A DNA stretch of 64,000 nt from Flavobacteriaceae bacterium Ga0077528. GTDB lineage: Bacteria; Bacteroidota; Bacteroidia; Flavobacteriales; Flavobacteriaceae. Under the pieces are notes generated by a model, which made no database searches, was not told the DNA's origin, and was given only the letters and a program-made list of their open reading frames with translations. Location: the NCBI GenBank assembly GCA_001464475.1, contig LNDX01000003.1, positions 62,001-126,000 of the forward strand, read 5' to 3'. Below, in pieces: positions 1 to 8,823 of this stretch; within the stretch, counting starts at the first letter, position 1, and every line of letters begins with the position of its first letter. The position numbers were made by a program, and so were the translations under genes.

Positions 1-491
1 CAAATGTAATCAAACCTTTCATCTTCATTTGACAAGATTTCCTCACAACCTTTTACAGCAAAATCGTTAGTTCCTCCTTCTGGAATTAAATAGAAATCAT
101 CAAAATCATTTTTAAGATTACATAAAAAATCTTCTGTGCTTTTCAATCTGTATTGTTCTCTTGAAACAAATACAAATTCCATACCGTTATCTTGACAAAA
201 TTTTAAAGTAGGATTTTGAGAAATTTTAGAACTTAATTCATCTCCGCGAATAACTCCAATTGTTTTAAATCCATTCTCTTTTCCTGCAAATGCAACTGCC
301 GCAATATGATTTGAATAAGCACCTCCAAAAGTGAGTAAAGTTCTATGATTTTGTTGTTTTGCTTCTAACAAATTGTACTTTAGTTTTCTGAATTTATTTC
401 CAGAAACAAAAGGATGAATCAAATCTTCACGTCTTATGTAAAGCTTGACTGTTGTATTTGGCAATACTATTTCTTGTGTAAGAACTCGCAA
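1..491 (-). CDS. 1-aminocyclopropane-1-carboxylate deaminase / D-cysteine desulfhydrase family PLP enzyme (3' end outside window)
   Basis: The reverse strand reads through to the window edge without a stop, giving about 163 residues. It contains a REDLIHP...SGNKFRKL segment near residues 20-35, where SGNK carries the PLP lysine of this fold-type II family, and a GGAYSNH loop that in the family contacts substrate and cofactor. Family members deaminate ACC or desulfhydrate D-cysteine; the substrate cannot be read from this half. The frame has no ATG near its start, so I place the start at a TTG at 491; ATA just upstream is possible. It lies downstream of the terminator of the next gene and probably has its own promoter. 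Confidence 0.8.
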   Translation of the reverse strand, partial: MRVLTQEIVLPNTTVKLYIRREDLIHPFVSGNKFRKLKYNLLEAKQQNHRTLLTFGGAYSNHIAAVAFAGKENGFKTIGVIRGDELSSKISQNPTLKFCQDNGMEFVFVSREQYRLKSTEDFLCNLKNDFDDFYLIPEGGTNDFAVKGCEEILSNEDERFDYI

Positions 492-533
492 GATTATTTT
501 TTTACAAAGTTACAAATGTTATCTTCTTTGAAA

Positions 534-563
534 CAAAAAAAGGTATCCAAAATTAGGATACCT
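534..563 (-). terminator. Rho-independent terminator after the 627-aa T9SS gene
   Basis: An 8-bp perfect stem AGGTATCC/GGATACCT with a 7-base loop lies 26 bases beyond the stop codon. On the minus strand it is followed by a run of seven T. Confidence 0.8.
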
Positions 564-588
564 ATTTATAATTTTTAATGGATTTCAA

Positions 589-2472
589 CTACTTAATTCT
601 TTCAACAATAATTTTCTGTCCTAAACTTTGTCCATTAGTAGATTCTATTTTAACAATATAAACTCCTTCACTCAGTGAACCTGTAGAAAACTCATAAGAT
701 TTTTTAGTTCCTAAATCTACTTTATCAAATATCTTTTTACCTGATATATCAAACAATACTACTGTTTTTAAATCTAAATCATTAGGATTAGAAATTGTAA
801 GTAATTGATTAGTATTGTTTTGAACGATTGCCAAATCTTTAATGTTATTTTCAGTTACAGCTAATAATTGATCTGTAAAAGTGATTTCAAAACGATTATT
901 ATGTTCACCTGGAGCAAGAACAACTTCATAGAAATTATTTTTAATATCATGATAAAGTCCCGTTAAACTATCATATAAAAATACATTTTGAACATCAAAA
1001 TTAACAAACTCATTAACTTTAAGTGTATATGTGGAAACACCTGTATTCGTATTTTTAAAACCAATAGGAAATCTTTTATTGATATCAAAACTTGTTACAG
1101 AATGCACATAAGGTTCATTATTTAGATACAAATACATGTCTGTACTTATGCTCTCAGTAGCTTCTGGAAATTTCGAATCGGCTAAATCAACTCCATCAAT
1201 TGCATTTGGCAAAAATCCGATTGCAATTTGTCTAACTGCTTGACTATTTAATGATGTATTTACAACAAAGTGAGGTGTTGGCGCTTTACTTATCTGAGTA
1301 TAATCAACTCCTGCAAGATTCGGAATTGCATCATAAAAACCATAATTTACTGTTGCATTTTCGTTTGAGCTTCTTTCGAATTGTGAATTATTTGCAACAC
1401 CTTCTTTTACATATACTCTATAAACATTTCTCATTTGCAATGTTCCATTAGCAACACCTCTCACCATAAATCCTTGCCCTATTGGCGAAAATCTTCTTTG
1501 ATAAACATTATTTGGACTGCTAAAAACAGAACCTTGATTTCCAGCGATATCGTAAGTATAAAAAGTTGCAGGAGAATATATACTTGTTGTACCATTATAT
1601 GTTCCATAACCTCCTCTATATTGAGCAATATTATGAGAATTCACAGTTTTATCTTGTTCCCAAAATAATGCTGTTCCATCACAATTTGGGTTTCCAGGAA
1701 TATCATCACCAGTTCCAGAAATTAAATCTGGTCCAGGCCCTCCAACAAGAAACAAATTCAAATCTATCGCTGATGGATATGGATTTCCTGTTAATGTTGA
1801 AGCACCATTTGCAACATTAATTGTTATGTTCCCATCATTAGGCTTTCCTCTGAAATCATATCTTTGAGCACTTCCAGGATTATTTGTAACAGCTTCACTA
1901 GGATTTGTAGTATCAGTTCCACTTGTACCTTTCATTGTGAATCCTTGACCAGCAGAAATATTTGATAATGCAGCAGACTGAACCCATTGAAAATATCCAT
2001 TCGAAGATAAAAATCGCCAAATCCAATAAGATGCAATTGTTAAAGTTCCAGTATTAGAAACTCCATTATAACTTGTACTAGTAATTGTTACAGGAGTGCT
2101 TGATGTACTAGTTGTAGGAACATTTAACATAGTAATCCCAAAATCTTCATTTCCAGATGCAGCAGATGCATTTCCAACTGGAGAACACCAATAGTTGTAT
2201 GCAAAATTATTTACAGTTCCTTCTTGAAAAACAGATAATTTTCCAGTACCAGTATTTGTTGAGCTTCCGGTTGTTCCTTGAAGAAATTGTCCTTCGTTTC
2301 TAACATAGAAATTACTATTCAATCCATTAAGTTCAAGATTTCCTCTAGAATACACTAATGAACCTCTATTAAAAACGTAGCTATTATTACTAACATAGAT
2401 TTGAGCAACTAAATTGCTTGTAAACAAACTTGTTACCAAAAAACTAAATACTATAAACTTCTTCATAATCAA
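589..2472 (-). CDS. T9SS type A sorting domain-containing surface protein
   Basis: Secreted protein of 627 residues. Residues 1-24 form a signal peptide ending LVAQ; the start could also be the second Met, two codons on. The last 75 or so residues form a T9SS type A C-terminal domain (SNPNDLDLKTVVLFDISGKKIF...GVYIVKIES...KIIVERIK), which targets the protein across the outer membrane through the Por/Spr secretion machinery. The middle holds YWCSPVG (94-100), GQGF (175-178), GNPYPS (229-234) and a second GQGFMVRG. The same motif order occurs in the divergent 1796-residue neighbour, so the two share a module. No enzymatic domain is recognised. Adhesin or surface-layer function is inference only. 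Confidence 0.9.
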   Translation of the reverse strand: MIMKKFIVFSFLVTSLFTSNLVAQIYVSNNSYVFNRGSLVYSRGNLELNGLNSNFYVRNEGQFLQGTTGSSTNTGTGKLSVFQEGTVNNFAYNYWCSPVGNASAASGNEDFGITMLNVPTTSTSSTPVTITSTSYNGVSNTGTLTIASYWIWRFLSSNGYFQWVQSAALSNISAGQGFTMKGTSGTDTTNPSEAVTNNPGSAQRYDFRGKPNDGNITINVANGASTLTGNPYPSAIDLNLFLVGGPGPDLISGTGDDIPGNPNCDGTALFWEQDKTVNSHNIAQYRGGYGTYNGTTSIYSPATFYTYDIAGNQGSVFSSPNNVYQRRFSPIGQGFMVRGVANGTLQMRNVYRVYVKEGVANNSQFERSSNENATVNYGFYDAIPNLAGVDYTQISKAPTPHFVVNTSLNSQAVRQIAIGFLPNAIDGVDLADSKFPEATESISTDMYLYLNNEPYVHSVTSFDINKRFPIGFKNTNTGVSTYTLKVNEFVNFDVQNVFLYDSLTGLYHDIKNNFYEVVLAPGEHNNRFEITFTDQLLAVTENNIKDLAIVQNNTNQLLTISNPNDLDLKTVVLFDISGKKIFDKVDLGTKKSYEFSTGSLSEGVYIVKIESTNGQSLGQKIIVERIK

Positions 2473-2849
2473 ACATTTAATTTATAAAATTAGAAAAAAA
2501 AATTAAAGAAGTTAAAAAAAAAATTGAAAAAAAACACAACAAATCATTTAGTCGAATAAATTTGTTTTTAATCGATTATTTTTGTTGAATTCGAATTTTT
2601 ACTAAAATAATTCTTAAATATATTTGCTTCTAAAACCATTTTTTTATCTCAATTTTTTAAAACAAATTATAATCTGTTTATCTTTTCTTTGATAATTTTA
2701 AAAACAAGGCAGTTTATAATGGATTTAAAAAGGTTAGAAATCGGAAATTTCTGTAGTTTTTTTTTATTTAAATATTTAACATTTTTTATGCATTAAAACT
2801 TATTTTTTAAATGTTTTTATTTATTTTTGATAAATACAAACAACTTGAT
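2473..2849. other. Divergent intergenic region, very AT-rich, no gene
   Basis: This stretch separates two divergent T9SS genes and is made almost entirely of A and T homopolymer runs. Two overlapping TAnnTTTG-like boxes occur at 2557-2564 and 2577-2584 and another (TATTTTTG) at 2822-2829, just before the downstream gene's preferred start. I see no hairpin, small open frame or RNA gene in it. Confidence 0.6.
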
Positions 2850-5800
2850 ATGCTGAAAAAATTACCTGTATTTTTTAACAATAATTTGATTCTAATAAAA
2901 GTACAATATTTATTATGTATTGTATTATTTTTCATTTCGTTTCAAATTCAATCACAAACCACTATAATATCTCCAACTGGCGATGGTGGTTTTGAAACTG
3001 GAACTACATTTGCATTAAACGGTTGGACCACAAACAATCCTGCACAAACTGGAAGAAATCAATGGGTTTGTAATACAGGTGCTACTGCAGGTTTTTCAGG
3101 TACTAGTTCAGCGTATATCACTAATAATGCAACAGGAATTCCTCCACACGCCTATGCGACTGGCGCTGCAAGAGCATCACACTTTTACAGAAATGTGACT
3201 GTTCCTGGTGGTGAAACTAACATTATATTATCTTTTAGTTGGATTGGACAAGGTGAATCAACTTTTGACAGACTAAGAATATGGCTGGTTCCAACAGCTT
3301 ACAATCCTGTATACGGAACTGAAATAACAACCATTGGAACAGCTCCAACAGGCAGAATTCAAGTAGGACTAGCTAATTATAGTCTTCAAGGATCATGGGC
3401 AAACGTGAGCTTTAACCTCCCAACCTCCTACGCTGGAACAACTTTTAGATTGGTTTTTGAGTGGGCGAATGATGGAAGTTTAGGCACAAACCCTCCTGCT
3501 GCTGTTGACAATATTTCCTTAACATCAGCAGCTATTGTTGCTCCTTCAAACAATAATTGCTCTAATGCTACATTGGTTACAACCAATCCAACTGCGACGT
3601 GTACAACTAGCACATCTGGAACAACAATTGGAGCAACACAATCACAAGTTGGATGCACTGGTAATGCTGATGATGATGTTTGGTATAGTTTTATTGCCAC
3701 AGCAAGTACTCACGCAATTACTGTAACTCCTACTACATTAACAAACGCTGTTTTTGAAGTCTTTAGTGGTTCTTGTGGAGGGTTAACAAGCTTGAATTGT
3801 GTCAATTTAACAACAGGTTCAAGTACTGAAACCATAACTTTATCTGGACTAACAGCAACCAACACGTATTATGTTAGAGTATACAGCAATGCTAATGGAA
3901 CGGATCAAGGTACGTTCTCAATATGTGTTACTTCGCCTCCACCTCCGCCATCCAATAACTTATGTACTAATGCAACTGCTTTACCTTGTGCTACTACAAA
4001 TCTTGCAGGAACAACTGTAAACACAAATAATATAGTAAACAACTCTGGTTGCAGTATGGCTGACTATGGAGTTTGGTATACATTTGTTGGTGATGGTAAT
4101 AATTCAACAATATCCGTAACGACTACAGGATATGATATTGAAATGTCAATTTCTAGCGGCTCATGTGGTTCATTGACAAATATTACTTGTCAAGACTCAG
4201 CATTATCAAATGGAACTGAAACTTATACTTTTTCAACAATTTTGGGTGTGAATTACTATGTTTATGTTGCACATTATTTATCAGGAAGTACTACAACTGG
4301 AACTTTTACAATATCTAGATCTTGTGCAGTAGCTCCAAATCCATGTGTTGCTATTCCTAATATCTCTAGTTGTGGAACAACCATAAACGCAACTATTCCA
4401 AGTGGTACTGGAATTTATAGTCCTTCTTCATGTGGATGGACAACACCAGGAAATGAGCAAATATACACCTTTACACCAACTCAAACTGGAAGTTATACAA
4501 TAAGTCAACTTGGTTCATTTGGTTTTATTGATTACCAATTTAAAGCGGCTTCATTAGGATGTAATGGAACTGGATGGACTTGTATAGACGATATGTCTGG
4601 AGCAATCACTAGTCCTAGTTTCACATTAACTTCTGGCATCCAATATTATATTCTTTTAGATCCAGAAACTACTATAGGAGGAAGTGTTAGTTTTATACTT
4701 AACTGTCCTTTAACTCCTCCAACAAATGATGATTGTTCAAATGCTATACCATTAACTGTAAATGCAGTATGTTCTTATGCAACTTATACAAATGCAGGTG
4801 CCACAGCAAGTTCAGGCGCACCAGCTCCAGGATGCTCAAGTTATTCTGGAGGAGATGTATGGTTTACAGCTGTTGTCCCTTCTAATGGAATATTAATTAT
4901 AGATACTCAAACAGGTGTTATTACTGATGGAGGAATGGAAGTTTATTCGGGTTCATGTGGAAGTCTTACAGTTTTAGGATGTGACGATGATTCAAGTTTA
5001 AATGGTGCAATGCCAAATCTAACTTTAACTGGTCTAACGCCAGCTCAAATAGTATATATTAGAGTTTGGGAATATGGAAATAACAACAATGGTACATTTG
5101 GTATTTGTGTTACAAGTCCTATACCACCAACTAACGATGAGTGTGTTACAGCAGAAACAATAACTGTCAACCCAACCATAACTTGTACTGTAAGTACAAC
5201 AGGAACAACTTTAGGAGCTACTCAATCGCAAGCAGGTTGTACAGGAAATGCAGATGATGATGTTTGGTATCAATTTGTTGCTAATGATATTAGCCATACT
5301 GTAACTATTACTCCAAACACATTAACAAATGCAGTTTTTCAAATTTTTACTGGGACATGTGGTAGTTTAATTAGTTCAGCATGTATTAATAATACAACAG
5401 GCGCAAGCGTTGAAACAACAACATTAACAGGACTTACAATTGGAGCAATCTACACAATAAGAGTTTATAGTAATGCAAACGGAAGCGGCCAAGGAACTTT
5501 TAGTATTTGCGTAACAACACCATGTATTCCGGGAAGTGGAGTTGGTTTGTCTAGTATGGGATGTCCAACAAATGTTGCTGGTGGACTTGGATTAAATGGC
5601 TTAGATCCGTCTCCAATTTTAGATTGCTCTACTTCAACTTGCACCAATTTAGAAGCAACTTTTTTACAACTTGGACAAACTACAAGCTATACAGTTCAAT
5701 CAATTCCATATGCACCTCCTTATCAATTCGGTTGTTTACAAAACTCTGTAAGTATTAATGTTGATGATGTTTGGTCTCCAACAATTAGCCTACCTTTTAA

Positions 5801-8240
5801 CTTTTGTTATTATGGCAATACCTACAATCAATGTTTGATTGGTTCAAACGGTGTAATCACTTTTGATCAAACAAGTAATACCCCAGGAGGATATTCTACA
5901 TGGTCTTTCTCAAATGACTTACCTAGCACTTCACTATTTTTAAACAGTATTTTTGGTGCTTATCATGATATTGACCCTAGTGTAGGCGGTGAAGTTGGTT
6001 GGGAATTGGTTACTTTAAGTTCGGGTTGTCGTGCTTTAGTCGCTTCTTGGAATGAAATACCAATGTTTTCTGCCTCTTGTAATTCATTACTTTACACAGG
6101 AATGATTGTTTTATACGAAAACACAAATATTATTGAGGTTTACATGAAAGAAAAAAGAGTTTGTGCCTCATGGAATTCTGGAAATGCTGTAGTTGGTGTT
6201 CAAAATGCAACAGGAAGTCAAGCAACTGTTGCTCCGAATAGAAACTCAACAAGCACAGATTGGACAATAACAAATGAAGCATGGAGATTTGTTCCTTCTG
6301 GAACCTCTTTAACAACGATAACTTGGTATGAAGGAAATGGCATTACTGGACCAGTTGTGGGAAGTACGGCTTCTATAAATGTTTGTCCTACAGCAACAAC
6401 AACCTACACAGCTAGAGTAACTTATACTTTCTGCAATGGAACAACTTTAGACCTTACAGACACTACTACTATAACAATAAACGACAGAAAAACATGGAAT
6501 GGTTCTGTTGATACTGATTGGAATAAAGCAAACAACTGGACACCAACTGGAATTCCTAACGGAAGTGATTGCGTTGTAATACCTATTACACCGAATAACC
6601 CAATCGTATCAGGAACAAATTATAATGGCCTTGCTGGAACATTGTCAGTATTAAATGGAGCTACTTTAACCATAAATTCTACTAATAGCGTTACTGTAAC
6701 AGATTGGGTTAATGTTCAAGCTACTGGATCATTTATTATAAATAATGCTGCTAGTTTGGTTCAAATAAACAATACAACAAACACTGGAAACATTACCTAC
6801 AGAAGAACTGCTAATAACATAAGAAGTTTAGACTATGTTTATTGGTCTTCACCAGTTTCAAACTATAATGTAAACAATATAATTTCTCCATTAATTCCCG
6901 GTCCAATTTGGAGATGGAATCCAACAATTGCAAATACTAATGGTGGACAAGGAAATTGGGAAGTTGCTTCTGGAGATACTATGTTACCTGCTAAAGGTTA
7001 CATTGTAAGAGGACCAAGTTCTTTTAGTCCAACAGTTCCTGCACCGTTGAATGGAACATTTGTTGGAACTCCAAATAATGGAATTATTAATTATACAATT
7101 TCAAGAGGTTCTGACCAAAACACAGCATATCATCAAGGAATAAATGGAACTGAAATTACTAACTTCAGTGACAATTGGAATCTTCTTGGAAATCCATATC
7201 CATCAGCTATTAGAGGAAGTCAATTTCTGTTCAATAACAACACAAAAATTGAAGGAAATATTAAACTTTGGACTCATGGAACTCTTCCTTCAATTATTGC
7301 TAGTCCGTTTTACAATAGTTATCTCTATAATTATAGTCCAGGAGATTACTTGACCTATAATTTTACAGGAACTAGTTGTTGTCCAGCTGCAGCTTCTGAT
7401 TTATTTATAGGAGCTGGACAAGGATTTTTTGTTCAAATGATAGATGGACCAGCTGGCTCAGACATCGTTACATTCAACAATGGTTTAAGAAGCGCTTCCT
7501 ACGACAACAGCTTATTCTACAGAATGAGCACTCCTTTAACACAAACTAATTCAACTTTTGATGTAAATACTTTGGAAAGAAATAGAATTTGGTTAGATTT
7601 AATAAGCAACAACAATCAATCAGATAGAACTTTATTCGGATATATTGAAGGAGCCACAATGGGAAGAGATAGTTTCTTTGATAGCCAAACGCTAAAAACA
7701 GGTTCTATGTCAATTTATTCTTTGATAAATTCTGATAAATTTTTGATTCAAGGACGCCAACTTCCTTTTGATGTTTATGATGAAGTACCTATTGGAGTTC
7801 ACCTACAAAATTCTGGCAGTTATGATATTGGAATTGGTGGTTTAGATGGAATCTTTACTACTCAAAACATTTATTTAAAAGATAAAGAATTAGATATAAT
7901 ACACGATTTAAAAGTATCTCCATATCGCTTTAGTGCTCAAAGCGGAACAATAAACAATCGTTTCAAAATAGTATATTTGAATGGAGCATTAAGTAACAAT
8001 GACCTATCATTAAACAATAATATAGCTGTAATAACCAATGAGAACATTGTTATCCGTTCATCAAATGAAAAGCTTCATTCTATAACAGTTTTTGATGTTT
8101 TAGGAAGAAATTTAGGAGTTTACAAAGACATCAATTCAACTGAATTTACTATCAAAAATCTATTGAAAAACAATACAGCTTTATTTTTACAAATTAAACT
8201 TGAAAATGGAGTACTAAAAAACGAAAAAATTATTTTTTAA
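2850..8240 (+). CDS. Large T9SS type A sorting domain protein with PPC-like repeats
   Basis: Secreted protein of 1796 residues. I prefer the ATG at 2850 to the in-frame one at 2811, because it gives a compact signal peptide (MLKKLPVF...IQSQ) and a TAnnTTTG box lies between the two. The N-terminus resembles a jelly-roll ligand-binding domain (GDGGFETGTTF...). About four to five copies of a 120-130-residue module follow, each starting NNxCxNA and containing DDVWY or GVWYTF, similar to the bacterial pre-peptidase C-terminal (PPC) fold. The first and last of these copies are near duplicates. Then come an Ig-like part, a WNGSVDTDWNKANNW repeat, the YWSSPV/GNPYPS module shared with the neighbour, and a short T9SS sorting domain. 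A surface adhesin role is inference. Confidence 0.88.
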   Translation: MLKKLPVFFNNNLILIKVQYLLCIVLFFISFQIQSQTTIISPTGDGGFETGTTFALNGWTTNNPAQTGRNQWVCNTGATAGFSGTSSAYITNNATGIPPHAYATGAARASHFYRNVTVPGGETNIILSFSWIGQGESTFDRLRIWLVPTAYNPVYGTEITTIGTAPTGRIQVGLANYSLQGSWANVSFNLPTSYAGTTFRLVFEWANDGSLGTNPPAAVDNISLTSAAIVAPSNNNCSNATLVTTNPTATCTTSTSGTTIGATQSQVGCTGNADDDVWYSFIATASTHAITVTPTTLTNAVFEVFSGSCGGLTSLNCVNLTTGSSTETITLSGLTATNTYYVRVYSNANGTDQGTFSICVTSPPPPPSNNLCTNATALPCATTNLAGTTVNTNNIVNNSGCSMADYGVWYTFVGDGNNSTISVTTTGYDIEMSISSGSCGSLTNITCQDSALSNGTETYTFSTILGVNYYVYVAHYLSGSTTTGTFTISRSCAVAPNPCVAIPNISSCGTTINATIPSGTGIYSPSSCGWTTPGNEQIYTFTPTQTGSYTISQLGSFGFIDYQFKAASLGCNGTGWTCIDDMSGAITSPSFTLTSGIQYYILLDPETTIGGSVSFILNCPLTPPTNDDCSNAIPLTVNAVCSYATYTNAGATASSGAPAPGCSSYSGGDVWFTAVVPSNGILIIDTQTGVITDGGMEVYSGSCGSLTVLGCDDDSSLNGAMPNLTLTGLTPAQIVYIRVWEYGNNNNGTFGICVTSPIPPTNDECVTAETITVNPTITCTVSTTGTTLGATQSQAGCTGNADDDVWYQFVANDISHTVTITPNTLTNAVFQIFTGTCGSLISSACINNTTGASVETTTLTGLTIGAIYTIRVYSNANGSGQGTFSICVTTPCIPGSGVGLSSMGCPTNVAGGLGLNGLDPSPILDCSTSTCTNLEATFLQLGQTTSYTVQSIPYAPPYQFGCLQNSVSINVDDVWSPTISLPFNFCYYGNTYNQCLIGSNGVITFDQTSNTPGGYSTWSFSNDLPSTSLFLNSIFGAYHDIDPSVGGEVGWELVTLSSGCRALVASWNEIPMFSASCNSLLYTGMIVLYENTNIIEVYMKEKRVCASWNSGNAVVGVQNATGSQATVAPNRNSTSTDWTITNEAWRFVPSGTSLTTITWYEGNGITGPVVGSTASINVCPTATTTYTARVTYTFCNGTTLDLTDTTTITINDRKTWNGSVDTDWNKANNWTPTGIPNGSDCVVIPITPNNPIVSGTNYNGLAGTLSVLNGATLTINSTNSVTVTDWVNVQATGSFIINNAASLVQINNTTNTGNITYRRTANNIRSLDYVYWSSPVSNYNVNNIISPLIPGPIWRWNPTIANTNGGQGNWEVASGDTMLPAKGYIVRGPSSFSPTVPAPLNGTFVGTPNNGIINYTISRGSDQNTAYHQGINGTEITNFSDNWNLLGNPYPSAIRGSQFLFNNNTKIEGNIKLWTHGTLPSIIASPFYNSYLYNYSPGDYLTYNFTGTSCCPAAASDLFIGAGQGFFVQMIDGPAGSDIVTFNNGLRSASYDNSLFYRMSTPLTQTNSTFDVNTLERNRIWLDLISNNNQSDRTLFGYIEGATMGRDSFFDSQTLKTGSMSIYSLINSDKFLIQGRQLPFDVYDEVPIGVHLQNSGSYDIGIGGLDGIFTTQNIYLKDKELDIIHDLKVSPYRFSAQSGTINNRFKIVYLNGALSNNDLSLNNNIAVITNENIVIRSSNEKLHSITVFDVLGRNLGVYKDINSTEFTIKNLLKNNTALFLQIKLENGVLKNEKIIF

Positions 8241-8571
8241 CATACTTTAAAAACCTCCAAAAAGACCTTTGCTTTAAATAGTTAAGGTCTTTTTCGTTTT
8301 TATAAGCTTCTCTTTCAAAAGAGATATTAAAATAAGCTTCTTTTCTATCTTTGTATTGAATCAATCGTAACAAATATTCCGTAAAATACCATAAATAAAA
8401 AGGTAAAATGAGTAGCTCTATTTGTTGTCTAATATGAATTTTTTCATGATTAATAAATACTTTATTCAACTTATCATCCTTATCTGCTAAAAAAACAAAC
8501 GGATAAAATGTCAAACCTCGAAAACCTCTTGGCGTTAAATATTTAAAAACAATTAGAATCATATCGTGCAA
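8230..8571 (-). CDS. Small membrane-associated protein with HEKIH motif
   Basis: A 113-residue protein, not assigned to a named family. It has two hydrophobic stretches (MILIVFKYL...; LLILPFYLWYFTEYLLRL) around a central NHEKIHIRQQ motif, then a charged tail rich in Arg, Lys and aromatic residues. HEKIH resembles the zinc-binding HExxH of M48/M56-type peptidases, but the protein is too short to carry the rest of such a fold. Activity is therefore unsupported. The stop overlaps the convergent T9SS gene by 11 bp, and that gene's terminator is encoded in this gene's 3' end. Similar short HEKxH proteins are common in flavobacteria from memory, without a known role. Confidence 0.6.
   Translation of the reverse strand: MHDMILIVFKYLTPRGFRGLTFYPFVFLADKDDKLNKVFINHEKIHIRQQIELLILPFYLWYFTEYLLRLIQYKDRKEAYFNISFEREAYKNEKDLNYLKQRSFWRFLKYVKK
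8259..8294 (+). terminator. Rho-independent terminator inside the convergent gene
   Basis: A perfect 11-bp stem AAAAAGACCTT/AAGGTCTTTTT with a 14-base loop lies 18 bases after the stop of the large T9SS gene. It falls within the last codons of the convergent gene that ends at 8230. Confidence 0.75.
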
Positions 8572-8590
8572 AGTTGCTAAATTTGTAGCT

Positions 8591-8767
8591 ATGAATGAAG
8601 ATTTAAATCCGAAAAATTTAAAAGAAGGAGAAGATTACTATTTAACTCCTGAAGGCTATCGCTGTTTTACCGAAAAATACCATTTAAAACGCGGTTATTG
8701 TTGCAAAAGTGGTTGCAGACATTGCCCTTACGGATTTGACAAGAAGACTGGAACAATTAAGAAGTGA
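8591..8767 (+). CDS. DUF5522-like small cysteine-rich protein
   Basis: A 58-residue protein from ATG 8591 to TGA 8767. After a charged N-terminus (MNEDLNPKNLKEGEDYYLTP) it has the compact motif GYCCKSGCRHCPYGFDKK, with four Cys and one His suited to bind a metal. This matches the small DUF5522 family seen next to unrelated enzymes in many Bacteroidota; no function is known for it. It lies directly upstream of hutU on the same strand, separated only by a period-7 repeat array, so cotranscription is likely. Confidence 0.75.
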   Translation: MNEDLNPKNLKEGEDYYLTPEGYRCFTEKYHLKRGYCCKSGCRHCPYGFDKKTGTIKK

Positions 8768-8820
8768 TTAGTGACAAGTAATTAGTAAATAGCAAACAAC
8801 AAACTATAAACCATAAACTC
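8764..8820. repeat. Degenerate period-7 array ending 3 bases before the hutU start
   Basis: Eight consecutive heptamers in one phase: GTGATTA, GTGACAA, GTAATTA, GTAAATA, GCAAACA, ACAAACT, ATAAACC, ATAAACT. The array overlaps the stop codon of the upstream small gene and stops just before ATG 8824. Confidence 0.7.
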
Positions 8821-8823
8821 AAA

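Noticed and set aside
8230..8571. HEKIH protein as a zinc peptidase
   Set aside because: At 113 residues it lacks the third ligand region and the remaining core of M48/M56 peptidases.
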